A DNA stretch of 64,000 nucleotides from Erythrocercus mccallii (taxonomy: Eukaryota; Chordata; Aves; Passeriformes; Dicruridae), in contig VZRG01000761.1 of NCBI GenBank assembly GCA_013397435.1, positions 115,492-179,491 on the forward strand, read 5' to 3'. Every line of letters starts with the position of its first letter. The stretch's first letter is position 1. A program made the position numbers and the translations under genes. Shown here one piece after another: positions 52,310 to 62,265 of the stretch. The notes under the pieces were generated by a model, which worked only from the letters and a program-made list of their open reading frames with translations, was not told where the DNA came from and searched no databases.

Positions 52310-52690
52310 CTGCCAGCTGAGATCTTTTTCCTCATAAACCTCAGTCATCTCTTTACTATAGTACCAAAGCCTACTCTATCATCACTCCTGGACAGGAAGC
52401 TGTCCAATTCCTTTGATTAGTCTTATAATCCATCTCCAGACTCTTTCCAGTTATTCTTTGATCCTTGCTGAGACCAGGACCAGAACTGCAGCTGGTATTA
52501 GACTGCAGGCCCATATTAGAGTTATGCAACTGCATTGTTATGCAACAATGTGTCTCTTGTTACGTTCTTTATGTCTTTTCTCTGATTTATTGATTTCTCA
52601 GACCAACACTGATGTGTCTCTTTCTTGAGTGATTTAGAGATATCATTTCAGATACCACTGAGCATTTGCATTTATTGAACCTAACCCTCA
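52310..52690 (-). mobile_element. ancient CR1-clade LINE relic
   Basis: The plus strand carries antisense CR1 text of an old family: 'tctttttcctcataaacctc', 'tccaattcctttgattagtc', 'ccatctccagactctttcc', 'gaccagaactgcag', and further up 'agcatttgcatttattgaa'. The order matches the antisense 3' half of ancient CR1 families better known from turtles and crocodilians than the younger avian CR1 at 43.4 kb. It is strongly diverged, with no open frame. The low-coordinate edge is fairly clear; the high-coordinate edge fades after about 52600. Confidence 0.65.
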
Positions 52691-53649
52691 GCTGTGATTT
52701 TTATCTGCCAGTTTCTGATACATTTTTTCTGCAATTATTTAGAGTTCATTCTTTGTTTTAAAACTTTGAATAATTTAGGAACACAATCAGACTTGTTGTG
52801 CACAACCTCTTACCAACAAGCTGAACCAGTTGACACCAAATAAATCTGAAGGAAATCTAGCACTAAGCTGTCTCTATTCATTCCCACTTCTTTTGTCCAT
52901 TGCTTTAATCAGTGATCTATGAGAAGGCCGTTTGTTTACTACAACCAAACATGGATCAGAAAGAGAAACTATGAATGTCCTTGAGGCTGTTTAAGTTGTT
53001 CCATAGTCTTTAAACAATGTTAACGTCAGAGATCTTTGATTATTGTGTGTCTGTCAATTTAGATATTCTTGTGGCTTGAACTCTGGGCACTCAGTGAAGC
53101 TCAAATGCCTGTGCAGAAAGCTGACAATTTCCCATGCAGAAATTTGCTAAGACTATAATTCAGAGAATTAGGGTATCTGGGAAGCAGAAAAGCACACCTC
53201 TCAAGCTGCAGCAGAAGAGGAGCTCTCACCTGCTGAATGTTTTTTGCCAACTTTAAGTATTTACAGCTCTATCTTGCATGTGTTTGCTGTAGAGCAAGTA
53301 GGACTGTAGGACAGTACAGTCTTCATAACCATGAATCTACATAGCTCATGTTCTCATACCAGCAGCAGCTTCTCCATGTATCTGTTGCTGTCCAGTCTAT
53401 TCTTTCACTGACACCTTTTATTTACAGCCCCCATCTTATCACAAATATGTATCACTGCCTTCTCTAGCACATATGAGCTTTCTGTTTTGGTAGGCAGCTG
53501 TCATGCACAACAGCTTCAACCATTTCCCCAGCAAGATCTTTCTGCTATCTGGCCCCACCTGGCTAATCCTACAATGGACTAGAAAAATCTGAGCACACTT
53601 GTTGGAATGGATCTTGTCTGTCTTTTTTCAGAGGTAAAATTAATTCTAC
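52691..53649. other. unique non-coding stretch
   Basis: No gene is seen. It may hold unrecognisable remains of the neighbouring relics, but I could not trace any. Confidence 0.5.
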
Positions 53650-53883
53650 AGGACATGTTGATTGGCCAAAAAATCATAGGATAGTGTTCAAATAAGTTTG
53701 TCTGTCATGATTTAATTTTTCAAGCCAGTCCAAAAATAATTGATTCATATATATAGAATTCTTCTCATCACTAAAGATTTCATGTGCTTTCCAGAAAGAT
53801 ATATTTATTCCAGCCACCACTGAAATGCAATCTCTGCTTAACATCAATATTAGTTTACAGTATGAGGAAGAGAAACAAGACAA
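53650..53883 (-). pseudogene. possible pogo/Tigger-type DDE transposase relic
   Basis: A 69-codon minus-strand frame (53674-53883) has, at residues 41-54, KNS..M..LF.DWL, then 13 residues, then IL, a stop, and FF. Pogo/Tigger transposases have NK.(S/A)WM...LF..WL, 13 residues, and (K)ILL(F/L)xDN, where the D is catalytic. Spacing between WL and IL is exact. Upstream, residues 17-37 give only weak further agreement. The catalytic D position holds G and a TGA interrupts the frame at 53674-53676, so it cannot be active. The assignment is by eye over about 35 residues; chance cannot be excluded. Confidence 0.4.
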
Positions 53884-54544
53884 TCTTACTTAAAATACAG
53901 CAATTTTCATTCAAAATTATGCCTTTTAGGAAAAAAAAAACCATAAAAATCTGCATGATTTTGGTGCATAAAATTGAGCCAATTATATGATGTTTAAGGG
54001 GATAGTAACATTTCTCATCCCAAGAGCTATAAATACGTTTTGAGTGTTTCTTGTGGCATCTTTAATTCATCTTCACATCCTGAAATTTCTGTCATCTGAA
54101 ACGTACCATAGTTATTGTAGGTATTCAGAAAGTTCTACAGTGACTTTTAAGGAAACTTTGCAGGTTTATTGCATCAGAAGCCTGGGCTGTGGGTAAATGT
54201 GAACTTGGCCGTACAGCTTAGGCTTTGTCACATTCTGTGTGCTGAATGTGGTACCTGTGTGATCCACCTCTGTATCCTTTAAAGAAACAGCTGAGTTTCA
54301 GTAGTAGGTGAAGTCCTGCTGACTGTATGTCTTCTTGTTTTAGATGTGGGTCAGAAATACAATTATTAGTCACTGTTAGAATTTTTAAATAGCCATTTAT
54401 ATACATTTATGCTCAAAGTAAACTCAACACACGTAGCCATTGGTGCCAGTGGGAAATACTGCTGTGAGCTCATTTATGACAGTAACTCCAAGGGTGCTGA
54501 CTTACATGATGTTCTCATCTCTACTTTAACAATCTGATGGGATG
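53884..54544. other. unique non-coding stretch
   Basis: An A-run lies at 53931-53940. No gene or further L1 or transposase sequence could be followed here. Confidence 0.5.
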
Positions 54545-55130
54545 GCAAACTGAATAACACGTTTGCTTTTATTTAGTTCTGGCTATCCCTCCAAATCTTC
54601 TCCGGCCTGTTTGATAATTGGATTTAAATGGTTTTTAATTACATTGTCTGAGGCTTTGTTAATATCAGCCCCTAAGTATTTGTACTATATTTTTGGGTGC
54701 CCACTTAAAATTCCAGGAGGTGAGCAGGGCTGAAGGGCAAACTCCAGAAATCTGCATCACTGCAGTCTCAGAGTCATTAATTTTGTGCAATGATAACTTT
54801 GTACTCAGAGAGCAATATTCATTATAAGCAGGAGGGGAAGCATGCAAGTCCTTAATTAACAGTAGGATATCATCAGCATAAAGTAATAGTTTAATGTTCT
54901 ACAGAATCAGTGTTATAGCCTTTTAGACTGTTGGGTTTTCCATTTTAGACAATACCAACGTAAGACTGTAATTGACTGGATGCCATTACCTGGCTCTCAT
55001 TATTACTCTCCAGGCACTACCCACAGCACCCCATTTCCTGTAAGTGACCCACAGCTTCTGTTTAATGACCCAGATAAATGTCCTGGTTTCCAAGAGACCT
55101 CCGTTTCCATTGTGCACACGAACAGCAACT
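54545..55130 (-). pseudogene. L1-clade LINE reverse-transcriptase relic
   Basis: On the minus strand the frame reads LLLYADDILLLI, with the catalytic YADD box at 54869-54880. A KIN motif (54777-54785) follows 32 residues after the Y, where L1 proteins have GYKIN. FKWAPKNI then leads, after a +1 frameshift, into KYLG (54670-54681) about 66 residues after YADD, as in L1. Next come NPIIK and EDLEG, with a TAG (54583-54585) exactly where L1 has the conserved W. Upstream, ENPTV..KAITL matches the segment before YADD, with stops at 54923-54925 and 54899-54901. Weaker matches reach to about 55130. So this is the palm and start of the thumb of an L1/Tx1-type enzyme, which copies LINE RNA into the genome at a nicked target. 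With three stops and frameshifts it is dead. Confidence 0.88.
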
Positions 55131-56350
55131 GACTTTTTCCCAAAATCCAATCCAACCTGCTGTTTTGTCTCTTTACTGGCTCACAGAGCGGGCAGATTTC
55201 TGCACCAATGGACAGATTTGCAAATGAACATGTGGTTTATTTTATTTGTAGGACATGCTGCATCAAAGGAGAGCCACTTTCTCTTCCCTGTCTGGGTGAG
55301 AAGCTGAATTTCTGCCATCTTACCAGCATCACCCTGAAAACAGCTAAAAGAGTAACTTTCAGGGACCAGCAACTACTCAAGGAGTTAGTTCCAGCACCAC
55401 TGTACTTGTACCAACCTGCAAGCTGTACAACCTAAGTGAGCCTCCAAGACTCTGGACACTGATGAGGAGGCGCTGGGCAGGCCCAGCCTGTTAGAGCACT
55501 GTCAGGCAGTGACATCTGTGGGGACAAAAAAGCTCTGTAGATTTTTTGCCCCATGCAATACATCTCATATCTGTATTCATAGCCTCTTGCATCCTTTTGC
55601 TTTGTGGGGTTTTTTTTGGTGGTTTTTTTTTTTTTTCACAGACTAGAACTGAGGCATCTAGAAATCTTCACTTGGCTGACACTGCACAAAGAAGTGCCTG
55701 TTCCACTGGCACAGGTTTGTGAAGAAAGAAAATAAGTAACCAACTTTCACTATTAAAAAAAAGAAAATGTCATTAGTACCTTACACAGGAGGGACAGTTT
55801 GAACCTGGCATTATTCCTCAGAGGAGACTGACCACTCTGTCTCTGTGTGTCCAGGGCTGTGCAGCAGCGAGGCTCAGGGGAATTTCTCTGTGGAAGCAGA
55901 CTACATTAAGACTACCCTCTCAGCCTCACATGTGAGGACTAGGATCCCTAGATCTATTTTCAGTGAAGCTTAGGAGACACAGAAAGGTGTTTCAAGGTTA
56001 ATATATTTGTTGCACATTTCAGGGAGTGAGGGAAGAAATTAATTCCCAGAAGACTAATTCTGCATGAAGGGGAGCACTAAATTTGGAAATGCCATACCTC
56101 TGCTCTGTGGGTGTAGCTAATACTTGTGGGTTCTTCACAGAGCTACGTACTGTGCTTCAGCAGAGAACTGACATTGAATCCATATCCTCCTTCTCCCTCT
56201 TGAAAATGTAGTACTTTTAAATGCAACTATTATTGTTCCTGTGAACAAAAATTATCAGTATTAAACTGCATGCTTCCTGTTGTGTTTTGGGAATATTTAT
56301 AATAGCTAGAATGAATGTGTGTCAGACAAGGCTACATGTGCCTTTTCTCC
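55131..56350. other. unique non-coding stretch
   Basis: The N-terminal reverse-transcriptase and endonuclease parts of the L1 relic would be expected here, but I could not recognise them. T-runs lie at 55611-55618 and 55623-55636. Frames of up to 87 codons (55044-55307, plus) have no known domain. Confidence 0.5.
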
Positions 56351-56383
56351 TTCTATGCATGCCTTGAAAAGGCATGCATAGAA
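56351..56383. repeat. 33-bp perfect fold-back hairpin
   Basis: The arm 56351-56365 (ttctatgcatgcctt) is the exact reverse complement of 56369-56383, around a 3-base gaa loop. Fifteen perfect pairs with so small a loop are not expected by chance in 64 kb. The arms contain ATGCAT and GCATGC, themselves palindromic. Pairing stops at once outside the arms, so this is not a microRNA precursor. Confidence 0.92.
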
Positions 56384-58919
56384 AATAAATTGACACCTTT
56401 TTTTCCAGACTGAAAGATCTTTTAGGAAACCATGCCTATTTATTTGGCTGTCAGGTAACATTAAGTTATTTGTAGCACACTTAAACCATTACTTGTTCTG
56501 TCAATGTATTCTCTTTGCATGTCAGGTAGTGGACTAGGCCATAGGCAGTTGCTTAAAATAGAGGATTTGTTCCTTTTAAAATCAAGATAGTCTGCTGTTG
56601 ATCCATTGTAGTTTGTACACACTGTTGTGAATGCTTTATTTCAGCTATCTTTTTTCTGGGTTGTTCTTTTTTCCTGAAATAAACTGCTAAAGTGCATTTA
56701 AAATAATGCAGTATTGTTTTCAGTGCTTCATGACCTCTACACATAGAGAAGGCATATGAATATTAGAATGCATATTTATACCTAATTCTGGCCCAATAGT
56801 TTCCTTACACTTACTGTGTAATTAGAAGAGGAGAGAAAAAGCTAAACATTTGAGCTATAATTAAAATACTGTGGAATATTTATCCTAGCTCTTATAAAGG
56901 ACTGAATTGCTTCAAATATACGGACATTTAAACATACAAATGCTGAGGTCACCTGTATTGACTTACAGTTTATATCCTTGACTGAAAACAGGTTTACCCT
57001 CATGAGGATGGCTGCTTTAAAAACTTAGCTACCTGAGTACAGAACCAAATATGAACAAAAAGCAGAACTGCATCATTTACCTGTGTCCAGTGGCCTGGAG
57101 ATCCATGGGGACTACTGCATTTAGTCCCAGTGACAAACATTCTAAACCCAGCAGACAACTGTAATTAATTTTCTGTTTAGTGATGTGCTCCAGGCCAATG
57201 ACTTTGTCATGCAAGAAAAAGGTAAGAGCTAATTTGATCAGAAAAGGCATCATCCAGAAGCTGACTAAAAATAAAGTTAATAAAAAATAAAGTAAATAAG
57301 TTTTAATTTTCTAGGTCTGGGATGAACTCATGCCTCACATGGAGCTCACACTGCAGGGCTTTGTCCAAGACTTCACTGGACCACTTCTGCCAGTATGGCT
57401 ATTTTTTTTTCTTTAATTAGAAAAACAACCAACAACCGAGATTAGAATTTCTATGATGCATTGACTGTAGTACTTCTTTTCTTCCATCAACTTGTTCTAA
57501 ATCCCATTCTGATTTTTGCATTTGTTTTTGGGTGGCTTTTTTCCCAAATGTTCCATCCATTTGATTGATGTAGCTGGTCAGCACTTCATCACAACTCAAC
57601 TTAGTTACATCTGAGGAATTTATGACAATTAATTGACTTGGTTTTTAAACTGTACTCACTGAAGTAGTGTGCTGACACAGAAAACAGTTAAAATATCTCT
57701 GAATTCTGCCTTAACTTTTTAAAAAAATTTAATTCCTATTTAAACCTACTTTACATCAGCCCAAATTGCAGACCAGCTTCATTGAAAAACAACCCTGTGT
57801 TTTTTCATAAGCCAGACACTAAATGAATACACCTGTTTTTTTAGAATTCATATATTGGCAGAGATGGGAGCTGAACTTCCATCTGCAAAAGAGAACCAGT
57901 TTCAGAAAATACTTATACTTCCTTGTGTGACTCTTGCTGTGCACTCAAACCCATGACACTTACCGAACAATACCAATATCCAAATGCAAATTGAATGATT
58001 TGCACTGTCTCCCTTTATGAAAAGAATGTTATTTTCTCTATATGAAATGGAGTTTTCTGTCTGTCATTCATGAATTATAATAGTAGAACATATTCTGACA
58101 TTCAAATATTTACATACACAGCTTAACAGGTCTTTCAGATACCTGTATTGTTTTAATGCATACATTCACTTGCTGATCTGGCTATCTGTGGGCTACAGTG
58201 CAGGCCAGAAGATCCAGGTTAAAAACACTGCTGAATAAAAACAATAGAGGCAGCAGAAGCTGCAGCACTGGGCAACTACAGTCCCAAGCAGGGAATCTAG
58301 CCATTCTTATAAAGAATGCTCAGGCTGAGTCACTTGAGAGATGACAAGCCACTTCTGCCATCCCACTTACTTCGTCAGCCATGGGGAACAATCATTCTTC
58401 TAAAAATTCATCAAGAAACAGAGACACAGATTTGAAACTCCCTCCTACAAACAGACCTGGATGACAGCAGCATCCCTACAGTCACCAAAATATGTCTGCA
58501 AACATGTCACCTCATCTGTGTGCCAGGCCAGTGCTCAGCCCTTGCCACAAAAACAAGGTGAACATGTCCAAATTTATTCTGCAAAGGACTACATCCGTGG
58601 CTCACAGCTGTCCAGCTCTTGCTAGCACAATACCTAGTACAACATCTTCATGTTGAAAGGACACAAGAATAAGTGAACCAAAAGATATTCTTAGGAAAAG
58701 CAGGAAGTGCAGTTGCACAGCCACTCTGAACTTGGTCAATACAGTAATGCCTCTGAAATAAGAGAGAGATACTTTCCTTTTGATCTTCTCAGTTTGTTCA
58801 TGAAGCAGCAGGATCTCAGGCATTCTGTGAATATTCTTACAACCATCATGATTAAAATGTACTGCTAGGTGCTGGTGAGGCACTAGACCAGAAATCAGGA
58901 GAAATGGCCTCTTTCCTGG
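56384..58919. other. unique non-coding stretch
   Basis: No gene or named repeat is recognised. AT-rich words (aaataaagttaataaaaaat) lie near 57269-57300. The 93-codon minus-strand frame at 58602-58883 is adjacent to the possible hAT relic but does not continue it in the family's order. Confidence 0.55.
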
Positions 58920-59075
58920 TTTCCTCTAACAAGGTTCAGCGACACATCTGTGAGTTTCTGGAATAAATAATTTAGGTTAGCCATCTTGAAAACTATTCTC
59001 TCATCATGAGTTCTGAAAGGAATGGAGAACAGCTCTGTATGAGACACCAAACCAACAAGTAACCCAAAACACCAG
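58920..59075 (-). pseudogene. possible hAT-superfamily transposase relic (ZBED5-like)
   Basis: A 69-codon minus-strand frame (58895-59104) has W at residue 11, G at 14, EL at 24-25, then DERIVFKMANLNYLFQKLTD (34-53) and L.L..G (56-61). ZBED5/FAM200-type hAT proteins have RWLSRGKVL...V...EEL, then (D/S)E.W..KLAYLADIF..LN.LN.SLQG in the same order. About ten of 28 residues match in the second block. The protein core lies in the RNase-H-like transposase fold. Only this small piece is visible, with a stop soon after, so it is inactive. The match is by eye and moderate; chance remains possible. Confidence 0.42.
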
Positions 59076-59104
59076 TCAGATTTAGCATACTTTCTTTTTA
59101 CCAT

Positions 59105-62100
59105 CTTACATCCTTATTTCCTGAATTTAACAATGCTTCCTTTTAAAACACTCTGAGACTGAAACACAGAAACAGCTATTAAAGCTATTACTATTTTTGT
59201 TTTGATTGTCATTTTCTATTTCTGCTGCTCTGGTATTTGATTACATTTGAGACATGGGAATATAGAAAAGAATGCCATTATAGCTGTTCATTCTTCACAA
59301 GGTTACTCTCAGGCGTGCTCGCTCACACATGCAGCCACGCTCCCATTACTGGTAAAATTCCTAAGGCAAGGAGATGTGTTGGTTTATGGACCATCTGTCA
59401 GGTGGCACCAGGGCCCTGTATATTGATGCCACCTTTGTTGCTAGCCCTTATTTGAAACAAAGTTCAGTTCAAAGCATTTCCAAGTGCAGACAGGGGAGGA
59501 AAAAAGAGATATCAATGTGTTTAGATTATACTAAAGTTTTAAGATTAACTAAAATAAAGGAGGAAAACAGTCTACTAATGGGTAGAGCTCAGTGAAGAGC
59601 ATTATTATATTACTTCTAATGCACATAAAGCATCTCCTATTAAAAAGGGATGGCAGTTTTACATCCTATTAAATATATCAAAGCTGTTCTTCAATTACAA
59701 ATCCTTTTATACGCATGTTTTAACAAATATGTCTTTGATAATAGAGTGCAGCAATAGTTTTTTATATGCTAAACAAGATCTCTACAATACAGCACAATGA
59801 TAGAAAAGGAAAAATACCAGAAGAAGGTAGGTCTGTTTGGCAGGGCAGGGAGGGACTTATTTCAATATTTTCATTCCCTTTGTAGCTCACAAAACAGTTT
59901 TCACACCATTGCAATGTACATATTAAGACACTGATAAAATAGCACAACCTGCAAATGGTACACTTAAGGAGTTTGGCAAGATGCTATTGTTTTTCCACAT
60001 CGTTATCTTTGAAAGCAAGCTGTGTGCTAATAATGCTAGGAACAACAAAAATAAAAGCAAACCATGCTTGGCTGCAACCTGCTTTGGAAAACATAAAATT
60101 TCTTCCAGGCTTGAGAAAAGCATCTTGCCCAAAGAAAGGAGAAGGCAATGAGGTGACAACGTACATGGTCCTGGCCCTACGGATTTACCCACAAACATCA
60201 CTTCCACAAGCCACCAAAGCCCTGATGCTGCCCTGGGAAGCCCAGCATGTGAAATCGTGCAGTGGCCAGTTCTGGCACTGTCTGACCCAGGGGCAACAAC
60301 AGCATTAGGATGATCAAAGAAAACCAGAGACAGACACAGTGTGATCTTCAATTGAGTTATTAAGTCCCTCCTGCCTCTTCAAACAGTTGCTAGGGCTTGG
60401 CAGGGCACTGCAGATTTTTCTGTGTCCTCTATGTGCAGAAAACCAACCTCTTGCATTGCCTTCCTATAAGGGGCCTTGCGAATGGAATACTTGCATTTTG
60501 GATTTCAGCCTCGGACACGCAGAGTTGAGATCCCTGTCTCTCACCATGCCCATCCCTAGCCTTACAATTATGCAAAACCCAAACTCCATTCCTACTTAGG
60601 TAGGAGGGATATTCTGGACTCCAACAGAACTGGACTCACAACATTAATTAGATAGGGCAGCAGGCTGCCACAAACGCAGCTCCATTTGCACAGATCAGGT
60701 ATTATTGACATCTGGCACAGGAGTGAGCCCATGCCTATGGAAATATATGAACGCACAATTAGCTTTTTCAGGCTTCTGATGAATTAATTGTACGGAAGTT
60801 CATGAATCTTAAAAAGAAGACAAAAGATATGATAATAATAAAGAGCAATAATAAATTCTGCTTAGCCTTTTGTCCCTCTGGTTTCGTGGTTATGGAGATA
60901 TGGAAAGTTGGAGAGATTTAGTGACATGAAATCACTTAGCTAGAAAATAAAGATGAGCAACAGCACTGTAGTATCATAACTCTCATGCCCACAAAATGAG
61001 CACCAGGGCTGTCACAGCACTCACAGAGCGAGGTCTTGCCTTGCATGTCCTCTACTGCTGTTTATTCCTATGTATTGTAATTGGTTCTGCTGGGCTTCTC
61101 TGCACAATATGTGAGGTCTAATGCCCAGTCTACCTCCTCAGCAAGGTGAAAGGGAAAAAGGGAAATCTAGAGCCAGGTAAAGCCTCCTCCCTTCCCCCAA
61201 AATAATGCTATATATGTACAACATATATATATATGCCATATATACAGTATCGTTGTTCGCCACACTAGAATGACCACAGGACACTTGGAACTTTGCTGGT
61301 CAGAGCAGGGGCCAAGAAAGGCCCTGCCTTGTTTATTTCATTCATTATATACTTGTGGAAAGGCAACCATGTATTGGAGAGTGGGATTCCCATCTCCCAA
61401 CCACACTGGTCAAACAGAGCATCAATTCAGCATTCTCCTCCCACCAAGAAGAATGTTAAACAATGATATTATTTACAAAAACACAATCTCATGTTTTCAT
61501 GAACATGGTGTGGGAAATGAAAAGTTGTACCTTAATGTGAAAGCTTAGGAAGCTAGAAAAGCTCATGGTGACAATACAGCACAAACATGCGTGCAGAAAT
61601 CTGCACAAATGGAGCCAGTACAATCAGAGAATTGGTCCCAGAATTGCTGTAAGATAGCACCAGCTGTGAAGTAGAAGGACAGAACCAGAAGAAATTGGCT
61701 GTTGTCCCTGATTGCCATCCCCTGTCTAAGAAAGCTCCACAGAATGATAAAACTCTGTGGTACTCCATGAGCAATACACACCACTTCTAGGACAACCAGG
61801 TTGTGCAAGACAGATGCTGTCTGCCTTGGCTTGCAGAAAGATGTCCCCCAAAGGAAACACTACCTCCCTTTGTCTCTGGGCCAAATCCTCTGTGTGATAT
61901 AGATCAGTATCACACCATGGAAGTCAATATTACAGATTCCAGCTGGTTAAATTGGCTTCAATCCACCCAGTCAATGAATCAGATGCTCAGCAGGTGATAT
62001 ACAGTGTTTGACTTGCCTAAGCAATCATTACATCCAGAGACGTGGAGATATAGCCTGGAGTCTAAGCAAACAAGACAAAATGTGTTCCTCTTTTGGCCTC

Positions 62101-62246
62101 ATATATATGATTTCACATTAAAAAGATTTCTTGGGTTGGAGGCATCAGCATTACTTCCAGCAGTTTCTGGTGCTAAAAACTGACAGTACTTATGGCTGTG
62201 ATTATTTGTGCCGAATTTTTTTCTCTTTCCAGCTGCCTCTGTTAGC
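59105..62246. other. unique non-coding stretch
   Basis: No gene seen. An (AT)n-like run is at 61222-61235 with further ta-rich words to about 61245. Minus-strand frames at 59923-60351 (142 codons) and 61553-61808 (73 and 81 codons) have no recognisable domain. Confidence 0.55.
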
Positions 62247-62265
62247 ACAATGGCTAAATGCAAAT
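62247..62265 (+). promoter_or_regulatory. SOX-like and octamer sites side by side
   Basis: acaatgg (62247-62253, SOX-type on the opposite strand) is followed four bases later by a perfect octamer ATGCAAAT (62258-62265), the POU-factor site. SOX/POU composite sites normally have the SOX site in the other orientation and directly adjacent, so this is only suggestive. Confidence 0.25.

Noticed and set aside
58602..58883. 93-codon minus-strand frame next to the possible hAT relic, with LLLH and KV patterns
   Set aside because: In hAT proteins the LLLHTEVRW region comes before the KLAYLADIF region. Here the order is reversed, so I do not count it as part of the relic.
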